A stretch of DNA of 50,871 nucleotides from Pseudomonadota bacterium (GTDB taxonomy: Bacteria > Pseudomonadota > Alphaproteobacteria > Rhodobacterales > Rhodobacteraceae), in assembly GCA_021845805.1 (NCBI GenBank), contig JAJZVD010000024.1, positions 1 through 50,871 on the forward strand. Reading direction: 5' to 3'. How positions within the stretch are numbered: the first letter of the stretch is position 1; each line of letters opens with the position of its first letter. Positions 16,314 to 25,426 of this stretch are shown piece after piece. A program made the position numbers and the translations under genes. The notes beneath the pieces were generated by a model. The model made no database searches. It was given only the letters and a program-made list of their open reading frames with translations, and was not told the DNA's origin.

Positions 16314-16732
16314 CCGTAACCATCGCCCAGACGACCGACATCGCCACCTGCCGCGCGCTGCGGCGGGTGGTCTTCATCGAGGAACAGGGCGTTTCGGAGG
16401 CCGACGAGATCGACGACCGCGACGGCGAGGCCATCCACCTGCTGGCCAGCGTCGCGGGCCGCCCGGTGGGCACCGCGCGGCTTCTGCGCGAGGGCGCGAC
16501 GGGCAAGATCGGCCGTGTCTGCGTGCTGGCCGAGGCGCGCGGCACCGGGCTTGGCGCGGCCCTCATTCGCGCCGGAATAGAGACGTTTCGCGCCATGCCG
16601 GGGGTGGCGAAGGTCAAGCTTGGCGCCCAGGTCCATGCGCTGGGCTTCTACGAAAAGCTGGGCTTTGCGGCGGTGGGCCAGGTCTATGACGATGCGGGCA
16701 TCGCGCACCGCGACATGGTGCTGGCGCTCTGA
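16310..16732 (+). CDS. GNAT-family N-acetyltransferase
   Basis: Protein of 140 residues with the GCN5 acetyltransferase fold of the ElaA/YjcF-like group. The N-terminal [26 protein letters not shown] resembles proteins annotated as predicted GNAT acyltransferases. The acetyl-CoA loop is [21 protein letters not shown], and the C-terminal [28 protein letters not shown] is characteristic of the fold. Its ATG overlaps the dapE stop (ATGA), so it is translationally coupled to dapE. The substrate is unknown; coupling to dapE could mean amino-acid or cell-wall metabolism, but this small gene is also found in other contexts. Confidence 0.8.
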   Translation: MTVTIAQTTDIATCRALRRVVFIEEQGVSEADEIDDRDGEAIHLLASVAGRPVGTARLLREGATGKIGRVCVLAEARGTGLGAALIRAGIETFRAMPGVAKVKLGAQVHALGFYEKLGFAAVGQVYDDAGIAHRDMVLAL

Positions 16733-16778
16733 CCGCTTTCGCGGATGACCCCGCCCCCGGCCCATGCTAGGACGCGGC

Positions 16779-19034
16779 ATGGACCAGTTGCCCTCGAAAG
16801 CCGCCCTAGCAGCCTGGATCGCCGAACACCCCGGCGCCGTGGCGAAACGCGACATCGCCCGTGCCTTCGGCATCAAGGGCGGGGCCGCGCGCATCGAGTT
16901 GAAACGGATGCTGAAGGATCTGGAATCCGACGGCACCGTGGAACGCCGCCACCGGACCTATCGCGACCCCGAAAGCCTGCCGCCGGTGTCGGTGCTGCTG
17001 ATCCTGCCAACCGACGCGCAGGGTGACCAGTTCGCCAAACCCGTCGAATGGGAAGGCCGGGGCCCCGCGCCCCGCATCCTGTTCCGCGCCCGCAAGGCCG
17101 ACGCCCCGGTGGGCGAAGGCGACCGGGTGCTGGCCAAGCTGACGCCCGTGACGGGCGAGGACCACGCCTACGAGGCGCGGCTGATCCGCAAGATCGGGGT
17201 GGTGGCGCACAAGGTCATCGGCATCTTCCGCAAGGAGACCGAGGGCGGCCGGATCGTTCCGATCGACAAGGGGTCGGACAAGGAATGGCGGGTCGCCGCC
17301 GACATGACGCATGGCGCCCGGGATGGCGAGCTGGTCGAGGCCGAACAGGTCGGCCATCGCGCCCGCCTCGGCCTGCCGCAGGCGCGGATCATCGAGGTTC
17401 TGGGCGACCCATCGGCGCCGCGCGCGGTCAGCCTGATCGCCATCCACCAGCACGGCATCCCCGACGATTTCCCCGATGCGGTGATCGAGGAAGCCGACCA
17501 CATGACGCCCGCGGGGCTGGGCGACCGCGAGGATCTGCGCCACCTGCCGCTGGTGACCATCGACCCCGAGGATGCGCGCGACCATGACGATGCGGTCTGG
17601 GCGCATCCCGATGACGACCCGAAGAACCCCGGCGGCCATGTCCTGTGGGTCGCCATCGCCGATGTGGCGCATTACGTCACACCGGGGTCGGCGCTGGACC
17701 GCGAGGCGCGGCGGCGGGGCAATTCGACTTATTTCCCCGACCGCGTGGTGCCGATGCTGCCCGACCGGCTGTCGGGCGATCTCTGCTCGTTGCACGAGGG
17801 GGTCGACCGGGCCTGCCTTGCGGTGCGGATGAAGATCGACGCGAACGGCACGAAGCTGTCGCACCGCTTCACCCGCGGCCTGATGCGTTCGGCCGCCTCG
17901 CTGGTCTACGAAGAGGTGCAGGCCGCACAGGATGGCCGCCCCTCGGACCGCTGCGAAACGCTGATGGCAGAGGTGATCGCCCCCCTCTACGCCGCCTACG
18001 AGGCGCTGAAACGCGCCCGCGCCGCGCGTCAGCCGCTGGAGCTTGACCTGCCCGAACGGCGCATCGTGCTGACGGACGATGGCAAGGTCGCCTCGGTCGC
18101 CTTCCGTGACCGCCATGACGCGCACAAGCTGATCGAGGAATTCATGGTGCTGGCGAATGTCGCCGCCGCCGAAGACCTGATCCGCCTGCGCCGCCCGCTC
18201 TTGTTCCGCGTGCATGAGGAGCCGAGCCCCGAAAAGCTCGAGGCCCTGCGCGAGGTGGCAGAGGCCTCGGGCTTCACGCTGGCCAGGGGGCAGGTGTTGC
18301 AGACCGCGCATCTCAACCGGCTTCTGGCGCAGGCCGAGGGGTCGGATTTCGGCGAACTGCTGAACATCAGCACGCTGCGGTCGATGCCGCAGGCCTATTA
18401 CCACCCGGAAAACTTCGGCCATTTCGGGCTGGCGCTGAAGGCCTATGCCCATTTCACCTCGCCCATCCGCCGCTATGCCGATCTGATGGTGCATCGCGCG
18501 CTGGTCACCGGGCATGGCTGGGGCAAGGACGGGCTGAGCCCGCAGGACATCGAGATGCTGGAAGACACCGCCCAGCACATCAGCGATGCCGAACGCCGCA
18601 GCATGGCCGCGGAACGCGACACGACCGACCGCTATCTGGCCGCCTACCTGTCGGACCGGGTGGGGGCGGAATTCCCCGGCCGCATCTCGGGCGTGACCCG
18701 CTTCGGGCTGTTCGTGAAGCTGGACGAGACCGGCGCCGACGGGCTGATCCCGATCCGCACGCTGGGCCGCGAGTACTTCCACTTCGACCCCGGCAGCCAG
18801 ACGCTGATGGGGGCCGACACCGGGCTGACCCTCTCGATCGGCCAGCGCGTCACCGTGCGGCTGAACGAGGCCGTGCCGGTGACCGGCGGGCTGATGCTGG
18901 AACTGCTGGCGGTCGATGACGCGGCGCTGCCGCGCGGGCCGGGCACCAAGGGTCGCCGGATCGCGCGCAAGCCGGGCGCGGCCAAGGCGCGGTCGGCCAA
19001 GCTCGAGCGCAAGGTCAAGCGCACGCGCCGGTAG
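16779..19034 (+). CDS. rnr: Ribonuclease R
   Basis: Processive 3'-to-5' exoribonuclease of 751 residues acting on structured RNA, rRNA quality control and mRNA decay. The ATG at 16779 (MDQLPSKAALAAWI) is preceded by AGGAC; an ATG 15 bases upstream is in frame. Order of domains: N-terminal helix-turn-helix (about 1-70), cold-shock domains (about 75-230), the RNB catalytic domain with IDPEDARDHDDAVWA, where the aspartates bind Mg, and ANVAAAEDLIRLRRPLLFRVHEEP, then NISTLRSMPQAYYHPENFGHFGLALKAYAHFTSPIRRYADL. An S1 domain follows (GRISGVTRFGLFVKL), then a basic tail rich in Arg and Lys. All family features are intact. Confidence 0.95.
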   Translation: MDQLPSKAALAAWIAEHPGAVAKRDIARAFGIKGGAARIELKRMLKDLESDGTVERRHRTYRDPESLPPVSVLLILPTDAQGDQFAKPVEWEGRGPAPRILFRARKADAPVGEGDRVLAKLTPVTGEDHAYEARLIRKIGVVAHKVIGIFRKETEGGRIVPIDKGSDKEWRVAADMTHGARDGELVEAEQVGHRARLGLPQARIIEVLGDPSAPRAVSLIAIHQHGIPDDFPDAVIEEADHMTPAGLGDREDLRHLPLVTIDPEDARDHDDAVWAHPDDDPKNPGGHVLWVAIADVAHYVTPGSALDREARRRGNSTYFPDRVVPMLPDRLSGDLCSLHEGVDRACLAVRMKIDANGTKLSHRFTRGLMRSAASLVYEEVQAAQDGRPSDRCETLMAEVIAPLYAAYEALKRARAARQPLELDLPERRIVLTDDGKVASVAFRDRHDAHKLIEEFMVLANVAAAEDLIRLRRPLLFRVHEEPSPEKLEALREVAEASGFTLARGQVLQTAHLNRLLAQAEGSDFGELLNISTLRSMPQAYYHPENFGHFGLALKAYAHFTSPIRRYADLMVHRALVTGHGWGKDGLSPQDIEMLEDTAQHISDAERRSMAAERDTTDRYLAAYLSDRVGAEFPGRISGVTRFGLFVKLDETGADGLIPIRTLGREYFHFDPGSQTLMGADTGLTLSIGQRVTVRLNEAVPVTGGLMLELLAVDDAALPRGPGTKGRRIARKPGAAKARSAKLERKVKRTRR

Positions 19035-19149
19035 CCGGCGGTCGCCTGCCGAGCGGCGCCTCGGCGCTTCCGGCGCGGGGGGCTTCGCGCTACACTCGGG
19101 GCAAAGGCAGGCCGGGGCACACCGGCGACAAGACCCGCGAGGCAAGAGC

Positions 19150-20391
19150 ATGCGTTCCCTTCTGACAGCACTGGGGCTGATCGCCCCGCTTCTGGCGCCC
19201 GGACTTGTCGCGGCGCAGGCCGTCACCCGTTCCGCCATATCCGAAAGCGCCATGTCATCCGATCTCGTCTCTGACCAGGGGTTCCAGCAATGGGTGCAGG
19301 GGTTCCGCCCCCGGGCGCTGGCGGCGGGCATCCGGCCGCAGGTCTTCGACGCGGCCTTCCGCGGCGTCCACCTGAACCCCGAGGTGCTGGCCCGCGACCA
19401 GAACCAGGGCGAGTTCACCAAGACGATCTGGGATTACCTCGATTCCGCCGTGTCGCCGCAACGGGTGGCCGATGGTCAGGCGGCGCTGCGCAAATATGGC
19501 CGGGTCCTCGGCCAGATCGAGGCGCGCTACGGGGTCGACCGGCACGTTGTGGTGGCGATCTGGGGAATCGAGAGCAACTACGGCACCCGCCGGGGCAACA
19601 TGCCGCTGATCCAGTCGCTGGCGACGCTGGCCTATGACAGCCGCCGCGGCCGGTTCTTCGAGGGGCAGTTGATCGACGCGCTGAAGATCATCCAGCACGG
19701 CGACGTGACGCCCGCGGCGATGACGGGCTCGTGGGCCGGGGCGATGGGGCACACGCAGTTCATGCCCTCGTCCTACCTCGGCTACGCGGTGGATTTCCGC
19801 GGCGATGGCAGGCGCGACATCTGGTCGGACGACCCGACCGACGCGCTGGCCTCGACCGCGGCCTACCTGGCCCATTTCGGCTGGCAGCGGGGCGCCCCCT
19901 GGGGGCTCGAGGTGACGCTGCCGCGCGGCTTCGACTACACGCAAAGCGGCCATCGCGTCACCAAGACGGTGGCGCAATGGGCGGCGCTGGGGGTGCGGCC
20001 TGCGCGCGGGGCGCGGCTGCCCGGCGACGGGCCCGCCCAGCTTCTGCTGCCCGCCGGGGCGCAGGGCGCGGCGTTCCTCGTGTTCCGCAACTTCGACGTG
20101 ATCGGGCGCTACAACACCGCCGACGCCTATGTGCTGGCGGTGGGCACCCTGGCCGACCGGATCGCGGGCAAACCGCCGCTGGTCGCGGGCTGGCCGCGCG
20201 ATGACCACGCGCTGACGCTGGCCGAACGGATCGAGATGCAGGACAGGCTGACCGCCGCGGGCTACGACACGCAAGGCAGCGACGGGATGATCGGGCCGAA
20301 CACCATCGCCGCGGTGCGGGCGTTCCAGCGGTCGCAGGGGCTGGTGCCGGATGGCTATGCCTCGTTCGACATCCTGCGGCGTCTGCGCTGA
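19150..20391 (+). CDS. Lytic murein transglycosylase, MltB type, with peptidoglycan-binding domain
   Basis: Periplasmic enzyme of 413 residues that cleaves peptidoglycan glycan strands to 1,6-anhydromuropeptides. A signal peptide (MRSLLTALGLIAPLLAPGLVAAQA) is cut near residue 24 and has no lipobox cysteine, unlike E. coli MltB. The SLT_2 domain contains the catalytic glutamate in VAIWGIESNYGTRRGN, then GSWAGAMGHTQFMPSSYLGYAVDFRGDGRRDIW, which are hallmark MltB motifs. The last 60 residues form a PG_binding_1 domain (LQDRLTAAGYDT-like; DGMIGPNTIAAVRAFQRSQGL). The ATG at 19150 was chosen because the signal peptide starts there, although the frame extends upstream through the 3' end of rnr. The next gene starts 4 nt after its stop. 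Confidence 0.92.
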   Translation: MRSLLTALGLIAPLLAPGLVAAQAVTRSAISESAMSSDLVSDQGFQQWVQGFRPRALAAGIRPQVFDAAFRGVHLNPEVLARDQNQGEFTKTIWDYLDSAVSPQRVADGQAALRKYGRVLGQIEARYGVDRHVVVAIWGIESNYGTRRGNMPLIQSLATLAYDSRRGRFFEGQLIDALKIIQHGDVTPAAMTGSWAGAMGHTQFMPSSYLGYAVDFRGDGRRDIWSDDPTDALASTAAYLAHFGWQRGAPWGLEVTLPRGFDYTQSGHRVTKTVAQWAALGVRPARGARLPGDGPAQLLLPAGAQGAAFLVFRNFDVIGRYNTADAYVLAVGTLADRIAGKPPLVAGWPRDDHALTLAERIEMQDRLTAAGYDTQGSDGMIGPNTIAAVRAFQRSQGLVPDGYASFDILRRLR

Positions 20392-20394
20392 GCC

Positions 20395-21003
20395 ATGCTG
20401 GATGCCGCCGCGCGCCGGGTCATCGACCCACCGCTGAACGCGCTGGGCCGACGGCTGGCCGCCCGCGGGATCAGCGCCGACGCGGTGACGCTGGCCGGGC
20501 TGGCGCTGGGGCTGGTGGCGGCGGGGCTGGTGGCGGCGGGCCTGCCCGGCCCGGCCCTGCTGCCGCTTCTGGCCTCGCGGCTGGCCGACGGTCTGGATGG
20601 CGCAGTGGCCCGCGCGGGGCGGGGCAGCGATTTCGGCGGATACCTCGATATCGTCGCGGATTTCCTGGTCTATGGCGCGATCCCCTGCGCCTTCGTGCTG
20701 CATGACCCCGGCGCGAACGGGGCGGCGGGGGCGTTCCTGCTGCTCAGTTTCTACGTCAACGGCGCAACCTTCCTGGGCTATGCGGTGATGGCCGAACGCC
20801 ACGGCCAGACCACCAGCGCGCGGGGGGTGAAATCGCTCTATTTCTCGGCCGGGTTGCTGGAGGGCACCGAGACGATCGCCTTCCTGATGCTGCTTTGCCT
20901 CTGGCCTGCGGGCTTCGTGCCGCTGGCCTGGGCGTTCGGCGTGCTCTGCTTCCTGACCGCGGTGCAGCGGGTGTGGGCGGCGCGGCGGGTGTTCGGGGGC
21001 TGA
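20395..21003 (+). CDS. CDP-alcohol phosphatidyltransferase family protein
   Basis: Integral membrane enzyme of 202 residues that should transfer a phosphatidyl (CDP-linked) group to an alcohol. The family motif is present as DGLDGAVARAGRGSDFGGYL followed by DIVADF, that is D-x2-DG-x2-AR, then G-x3-D-x3-D; the AR-to-G gap is seven residues, one shorter than in PgsA. About five to six hydrophobic helices follow. It lies 4 nt after the lytic transglycosylase and 4 nt before a membrane methyltransferase-like gene, so all three look co-transcribed. The acceptor alcohol cannot be read. It is related to small proteobacterial CDP-alcohol phosphatidyltransferases of unknown product, and phosphatidylglycerol or inositol-type products are possible. 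Confidence 0.82.
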   Translation: MLDAAARRVIDPPLNALGRRLAARGISADAVTLAGLALGLVAAGLVAAGLPGPALLPLLASRLADGLDGAVARAGRGSDFGGYLDIVADFLVYGAIPCAFVLHDPGANGAAGAFLLLSFYVNGATFLGYAVMAERHGQTTSARGVKSLYFSAGLLEGTETIAFLMLLCLWPAGFVPLAWAFGVLCFLTAVQRVWAARRVFGG

Positions 21004-21006
21004 GCC

Positions 21007-21714
21007 ATGCGCGCCTTTGCCATCGCCGCGGTCCTGGTCCTTGCCCTGTCGCTGGCGGTGCTGGCCGGGTTCCTGATGAACGCGGGGCCGCTCTGGCACA
21101 TCGACGCGGCGCCGCGGCTGGCCCCGCTGCCCGCCGCGCTGGTCGATCTGGCGCTGATCGCGGGCTTCGGGGTGCAGCATTCGGGCATGGCGCGGCGCGG
21201 CGTCAAGCGCGCTCTGCGGCTGCCCGCCGGATGGGAACGCGCGGCCTATGTGCTGACCTCGAGCCTTGCGCTGATCCTGGTCTGCGCGCTCTGGCAGCCG
21301 CTGGCGGGCCGGGTCTGGGACGCCGGGCCCGTGGCTGGGGCGGCGCTTGGGCTTCTTGGCGCGGCGGGGCTTGTGCTGGCCGGGCTGGCCGCGATGGCGA
21401 TCGACGCGCCCGCGCTTCTGGGCCTGCGGCAGGCGGGCGTGGTGGCGGGGCCGGGGCAGACCGGCTTCGTCGTTCCGGCGCTCTACCGGCGGGTGCGGCA
21501 CCCGATCTATCTGGGCACGCTGGTCGCCCTGTGGGCCGTGCCGCAGATGAGCCTGGGCCATGCCCTCTTTTCCGCGGCGCTCAGCCTTTACACGCTGATC
21601 GGCCTGAGGCTGGAAGACCGCGACCTGCGCCGCAGCTTTGGCGCGGCCTACGCACGCTATGCCGCGCGCGTCCCGGCCCTGATCCCCCGGCTTCGCCCCC
21701 GCGAAGATGATTGA
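21007..21714 (+). CDS. Isoprenylcysteine methyltransferase-like / NnrU-type membrane protein
   Basis: Polytopic membrane protein of 235 residues with about six helices. The C-terminal third has the ICMT/phospholipid-methyltransferase signature: LYRRVRHPIYLGTLVALWAV (the RHP motif that binds S-adenosylmethionine), then LRLEDRDLRRSFGAAYARYAARVPALIP, where the E-x-D and Y-x-x-Y positions are conserved. N-terminal GFGVQHSGMARRG is NnrU-like. The family modifies lipids or lipid-linked molecules by methylation; bacterial members are mostly uncharacterised. Its place after a CDP-alcohol phosphatidyltransferase suggests a shared lipid-modifying role, which is inference. Its stop codon lies within the feoA regulatory site. 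Confidence 0.78.
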   Translation: MRAFAIAAVLVLALSLAVLAGFLMNAGPLWHIDAAPRLAPLPAALVDLALIAGFGVQHSGMARRGVKRALRLPAGWERAAYVLTSSLALILVCALWQPLAGRVWDAGPVAGAALGLLGAAGLVLAGLAAMAIDAPALLGLRQAGVVAGPGQTGFVVPALYRRVRHPIYLGTLVALWAVPQMSLGHALFSAALSLYTLIGLRLEDRDLRRSFGAAYARYAARVPALIPRLRPREDD

Positions 21715-21739
21715 CAGTTCTTGTCAGGTTTTCGTAGAA
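21711..21739 (+). promoter_or_regulatory. Iron-Rhodo-box-like operator on the feoAB promoter
   Basis: TGA-N9-TCA at 21712-21726 fits the Iron-Rhodo-box consensus proposed for Rhodobacterales, and its inner part is a perfect TGACA-N5-TGTCA inverted repeat. It overlaps a -35 TTGACA (21711-21716), with a -10-like GTAGAA (21734-21739) 17 bp on. A repressor here would occlude polymerase when iron is sufficient. The first TGA is also the stop codon of the preceding gene. GAAGGAG at 21754-21760 is the feoA ribosome site. Confidence 0.72.
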
Positions 21740-21767
21740 GAGGGCTACGGGCCGAAGGAGTCGCGGC

Positions 21768-22049
21768 ATGCAGCACCAGAACAGCTTTGACGGGCGGCCC
21801 ACGGTTCCCCTTGGTCGGGCCCTGAAGGGCTTTCGCGGCGAAATCGCCCGGATCGCCGCAGACACCACCGTGTCCAGCCTCTCGGCCGACGAGATCGAAC
21901 GCCGCCTGATCGAGCTTGGCTTCGTCGAAGGCGCCGAGGTGCAGATCCTGCACGAGGGGCTGTTCGGCCACGATCCGATCGCCGTGCGCGTCAACGGTGC
22001 CACCGTGGCGCTGCGGCGGCGCGAGGCGATGGCGATCCTCGCCTACTGA
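21768..22049 (+). CDS. feoA: Ferrous iron transport protein A
   Basis: Small cytoplasmic protein of 93 residues with the SH3-like FeoA fold, which supports FeoB-mediated Fe(II) uptake. Recognisable parts are RRLIELGFVEGAEVQILHEG and PIAVRVNGATVALRRREAMAI, the usual strand order of the fold; an N-terminal extension of about 25 residues precedes it. GAAGGAG lies 7 nt before the ATG. It is 10 nt upstream of feoB and controlled by the Iron-Rhodo-box-like site. No feoC is seen after feoB, which is usual outside Gammaproteobacteria. Confidence 0.92.
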   Translation: MQHQNSFDGRPTVPLGRALKGFRGEIARIAADTTVSSLSADEIERRLIELGFVEGAEVQILHEGLFGHDPIAVRVNGATVALRRREAMAILAY

Positions 22050-22059
22050 AAGGCCCGAG

Positions 22060-23937
22060 ATGAACGACCAGTCCGAGGTGGGCAGCGCGCGTTTCGCGCT
22101 GGTCGGGGTGCCGAACTGCGGCAAGACGGCGCTGTTCAACCAGATGACCGGCAGCCGCCAGAAGGTCGGCAATTACGCGGGCGTCACGGTCGAACGCAAG
22201 GTTGGCACCGCGCGCACCCCGGCAGGCTGCAAGGTCGACGTGGTGGACCTGCCCGGCACCTATTCGCTGCGCGCCCGCAGCCCGGATGAAGAGGTCACGC
22301 GCGACGTGATCATGGGCCGCCGCGCCGGCGAGGCCGCCCCCGACCTGCTGATCTGCGTGGCCGATGCCACCAACATGCGCGCCGCGCTGCGGCTGGTGCT
22401 GGAACTGAAGCAGGTCGGGCGGCCGATGCTGCTGGTGCTGAACATGATCGACATCGCCCGCTGGCGCGGGATCGAGATCGACACCGACGCGCTGGAAGCC
22501 GCGCTGGGCCTGCCGGTGGTGACCGCCACGGCGGTGCGCAAGGCCGGGATGGAGGCGCTGTGGGCGCGGCTCGATGCGCTTCTGGCCGCGGGGATCGCGG
22601 CGCCCGCGCCATCGGTCTGGGCGGAACCCAGCGCGCATGACCTGCGCACCGCCCAGCGCGAGGCCGACCGCATGGTCGCCCGCGCCGTCCGCCACCCGGC
22701 CCGCCCCGATACCGTGACCGCCCGGATCGACAGCGTTCTGCTGCATCCGGTGGCGGGTATCCTGTGCCTGCTTGGGCTTCTGTTCATCATGTTCCAGGCC
22801 GTCTTCACCTGGGCACAGCCGCCGATGGACCTGATCTCGGCAGGCTTCGACGCGCTGGGCACGCTGGTGCGCGATGTGGTGCCCGACGGGCTGGTGCAAA
22901 GCTTTCTGGTGGATGGGGTGATTTCCGGCGTGGGCAGCGTGCTGGTGTTCCTGCCGCAGATCCTGATCCTGTTCCTGTTCATCCTGCTGCTGGAGGATCT
23001 GGGCTACATGGCCCGCGCGGCCTTCCTGATGGACCGGATCATGGGCGGCGCCGGGCTGCACGGGCGGGCGTTCATTCCGCTGCTGTCGTCCTTCGCCTGC
23101 GCGATCCCGGGGATCATGGCCGCCCGCGTCATCGACAACCGGCGCGACCGGCTGACCACGATCCTCGTTGCGCCGCTGATGACCTGTTCCGCCCGCATTC
23201 CGGTCTATACGCTCATCATCGGCGCCTTCATCCCGGCCCGCACGGTGGCCGGGGTGCTCAGCCTGCAGGGGCTGGTGATGTTCGGGCTGTATGCGGCCGG
23301 AATCGTCTCTGCACTGGCGGTTTCGGCGGCGGCGAAGTTCCTGTTCTGGCGCCGCGACCCCACGCCGCCCTTCATGCTCGACCTGCCCGACTACAAGCTG
23401 CCGCAAGCGAAAAGCATCCTGATCGGGCTGTGGACGCGGGCCTACATGTTCCTGAAGCGGGCGGGGACCACGATCTTTTCCATGACCGTGCTGATCTGGC
23501 TTCTGGCGACCTTTCCGCTGCCGCCGGCCAATGCCACGGACCCCGCGATCACCTACAGTTTCGCCGCGATGCTGGGCAACCTGATCCACCCGCTGCTGGC
23601 GCCGGTGGGGTTCAACTGGCAGATCAGCGTCGCGCTGATCCCCGGCATGGCCGCGCGCGAGGTGGCGGTGGCGGCCCTTGGCACCGTCTATGCGTTGCAG
23701 GGCGGCGGGGATCAGGCCGTGGGGCTTGCGCTGGCCCATAGCTGGAGCCTGGCGACGGCGCTGGCCTTCCTGGCCTGGTACATCTTCGCGCCCCAATGCG
23801 CCTCGACCCTGGCCGTGATCCGGCGCGAGGCGGGCGGGGCGAAATGGATGTGGATCACCTTCGGCTACATGCTGGCGCTGGCCTATGTGGCGGCCTTCGT
23901 GACCTATCACATCGCCGTGATGTTCGGCGCGGGCTGA
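22060..23937 (+). CDS. feoB: Ferrous iron transporter B
   Basis: Fe(II) permease of 625 residues with a cytoplasmic G domain. G1 is GVPNCGKT at residues 16-23, switch I GNYAGVTVERK, G3 DLPGTYSL, and the G4-type LNMIDIAR motif follows. The membrane part has the two Gate motifs, FLPQILILFLFILLLEDLGYMARAAFLMD and LSSFACAIPGIMAAR, then LIPGMAAREVAVAALGTVYAL near the end. The ATG at 22060 was chosen because the G domain begins there; the open frame extends into feoA. It is shorter than the 773-residue E. coli protein, as in many alphaproteobacteria. It is expressed with feoA under low-iron or microaerobic control, inferred from the upstream site. Confidence 0.94.
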   Translation: MNDQSEVGSARFALVGVPNCGKTALFNQMTGSRQKVGNYAGVTVERKVGTARTPAGCKVDVVDLPGTYSLRARSPDEEVTRDVIMGRRAGEAAPDLLICVADATNMRAALRLVLELKQVGRPMLLVLNMIDIARWRGIEIDTDALEAALGLPVVTATAVRKAGMEALWARLDALLAAGIAAPAPSVWAEPSAHDLRTAQREADRMVARAVRHPARPDTVTARIDSVLLHPVAGILCLLGLLFIMFQAVFTWAQPPMDLISAGFDALGTLVRDVVPDGLVQSFLVDGVISGVGSVLVFLPQILILFLFILLLEDLGYMARAAFLMDRIMGGAGLHGRAFIPLLSSFACAIPGIMAARVIDNRRDRLTTILVAPLMTCSARIPVYTLIIGAFIPARTVAGVLSLQGLVMFGLYAAGIVSALAVSAAAKFLFWRRDPTPPFMLDLPDYKLPQAKSILIGLWTRAYMFLKRAGTTIFSMTVLIWLLATFPLPPANATDPAITYSFAAMLGNLIHPLLAPVGFNWQISVALIPGMAAREVAVAALGTVYALQGGGDQAVGLALAHSWSLATALAFLAWYIFAPQCASTLAVIRREAGGAKWMWITFGYMLALAYVAAFVTYHIAVMFGAG

Positions 23938-23996
23938 GGGGCTGGCATCCGCCGCCGATCCGCGTCACTCTGCCGCCATCAAGCGGAGAGTGAGCC

Positions 23997-25412
23997 ATGA
24001 AGAACACCGACAGGATCTGGGATCTGGTCGAGGAACGACGCGCGACCTATCGCGCGCTGGCGGACAGGGTCTACGAAACCCCCGAGATCGCCTATACCGA
24101 ATACGCCTCGTGCGACGCGCATGAGGAGCAGCTGCGCGCGGCGGGTGCGCGGGTGGAACGCGGCGTGGCGGGCATTCCCACCGCCGTGGTGGGCGAATGG
24201 GGCGGCGGCGGGCCGGTCATCGCGATCCTGGGGGAATATGACGCGCTGCCCGAACTGGGCCAGGAACCCGGCGTGGCCGAGGAACGCCCGACCGGCGGGC
24301 CGGGGCATGGCTGCGGCCACAACCTGCTGGGCTCGGCCGCGATGATGGCGGCCTCGGCACTGGCGGACTGGCTGAAGGAAACCGGCACGCCGGGGACGGT
24401 GCGCTATTACGGCTGCCCGGCCGAGGAAGGCGGCGCGGCCAAGACCTTCATGGTGCGCGCCGGGCTCTTCAAGGATGTGGACGCGGCGATCACCTGGCAC
24501 CCCGCCAGCCTGAACGGGGTGGATGACGCGGTGTCGCTGGCCAATACCCGGATCGACTACACCTTCTACGGCCGCGCCGCCCATGCCGCCGCCGCGCCGG
24601 AACTGGGCCGCTCGGCGCTGGATGCGGTGGAGTTGATGAACATCGGCGTCAACTACATGCGCGAACACATTCCCGACGATGCGCGCGTGCATTACGCCTA
24701 TCTGGATGCGGGCGGGGTGGCGCCGAACGTGGTGCAGGCCAAGGCCACGGTGCGCCAGTTGATCCGCGCGCGCGATCTTCCGGGCCTGCGCGACCTGATC
24801 GCTCGGGTCAACAAGATCGCCGACGGCGCCGCGCTGATGACCGAGACGCGGGTGGAACGCCGGGTGGTGTCGGGCGTGTCGAACCTGATGGGCAATACGG
24901 TCATGTCGCGGGTGATGCAGGCGGCCTTCGACCGGCTGGGGGCGCCGCCCTTCGACGCCGACGACCGCGCCTTTGCCGAAAAGATCCGCGCCACGCTGAC
25001 GCCCGACCACATCGCCGCCGCCTTCCGCGAGATGCGCCTGCCGGTGCGGGCGGATCTGCCGCTGGCCGATTTCGTGGCGCCGCTGGACCGGCCGTCGAGC
25101 ACGGGGGGCGGCTCGACCGACGTGGGCGATGTCAGCTGGGCCGTGCCGCTGGTCGAGGCGCGGGTGGCCACCTGCGCGCTCGGCACGCCGTTCCACACCT
25201 GGCAACTGACGGCGCAGGGCAAATCGGGGATGGCCTACAAGGGCATGGAACACGCGGCAAAGGTCATGGCCGCCACCGCGCGGACCCTGTTCGAACAGCC
25301 CGACACGCTGGCCGCCGCCAAGGCCGAACACGCGGCAAGGCTGGCGGTGACGCCCTATGTCTGCCCGATGCCCGACGAGGTGAAACCGCCGCTGCGGCCG
25401 CGGGCAGCGTAA
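23997..25412 (+). CDS. M20 amidohydrolase, AbgB-like
   Basis: Metal-dependent amidohydrolase of 471 residues in the M20D/AbgB group (p-aminobenzoyl-glutamate hydrolase subunit B, indole-acetyl-amino-acid and related hydrolases). Motifs: AILGEYDALPELGQEPGV, GPGHGCGHNLLGSAAMMAA (metal His), YGCPAEEGGAAK (catalytic Glu), ITWHPASLNGVDD and YGRAAHAAAAPELGRSALDAV (dimerisation lid), ending with TPFHTWQLTAQGKSGMAYKGM. GAGAGTGAGCC precedes the ATG. No AbgA partner is adjacent, so it likely works as a homomer. The substrate is unknown; cleavage of N-acyl amino acids or p-aminobenzoyl-glutamate is plausible. It ends before an inverted repeat pair that separates it from a convergent gene. Confidence 0.82.
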   Translation: MKNTDRIWDLVEERRATYRALADRVYETPEIAYTEYASCDAHEEQLRAAGARVERGVAGIPTAVVGEWGGGGPVIAILGEYDALPELGQEPGVAEERPTGGPGHGCGHNLLGSAAMMAASALADWLKETGTPGTVRYYGCPAEEGGAAKTFMVRAGLFKDVDAAITWHPASLNGVDDAVSLANTRIDYTFYGRAAHAAAAPELGRSALDAVELMNIGVNYMREHIPDDARVHYAYLDAGGVAPNVVQAKATVRQLIRARDLPGLRDLIARVNKIADGAALMTETRVERRVVSGVSNLMGNTVMSRVMQAAFDRLGAPPFDADDRAFAEKIRATLTPDHIAAAFREMRLPVRADLPLADFVAPLDRPSSTGGGSTDVGDVSWAVPLVEARVATCALGTPFHTWQLTAQGKSGMAYKGMEHAAKVMAATARTLFEQPDTLAAAKAEHAARLAVTPYVCPMPDEVKPPLRPRAA

Positions 25413-25426
25413 GGGGCCTCTGCGTG

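Noticed and set aside
16806-21561. Very long minus-strand frames opposite rnr and the lytic transglycosylase region
   Set aside because: They mirror codon bias of real plus-strand genes and contain only His/Arg/Gln/Gly-rich shadow sequence with no recognisable domain.
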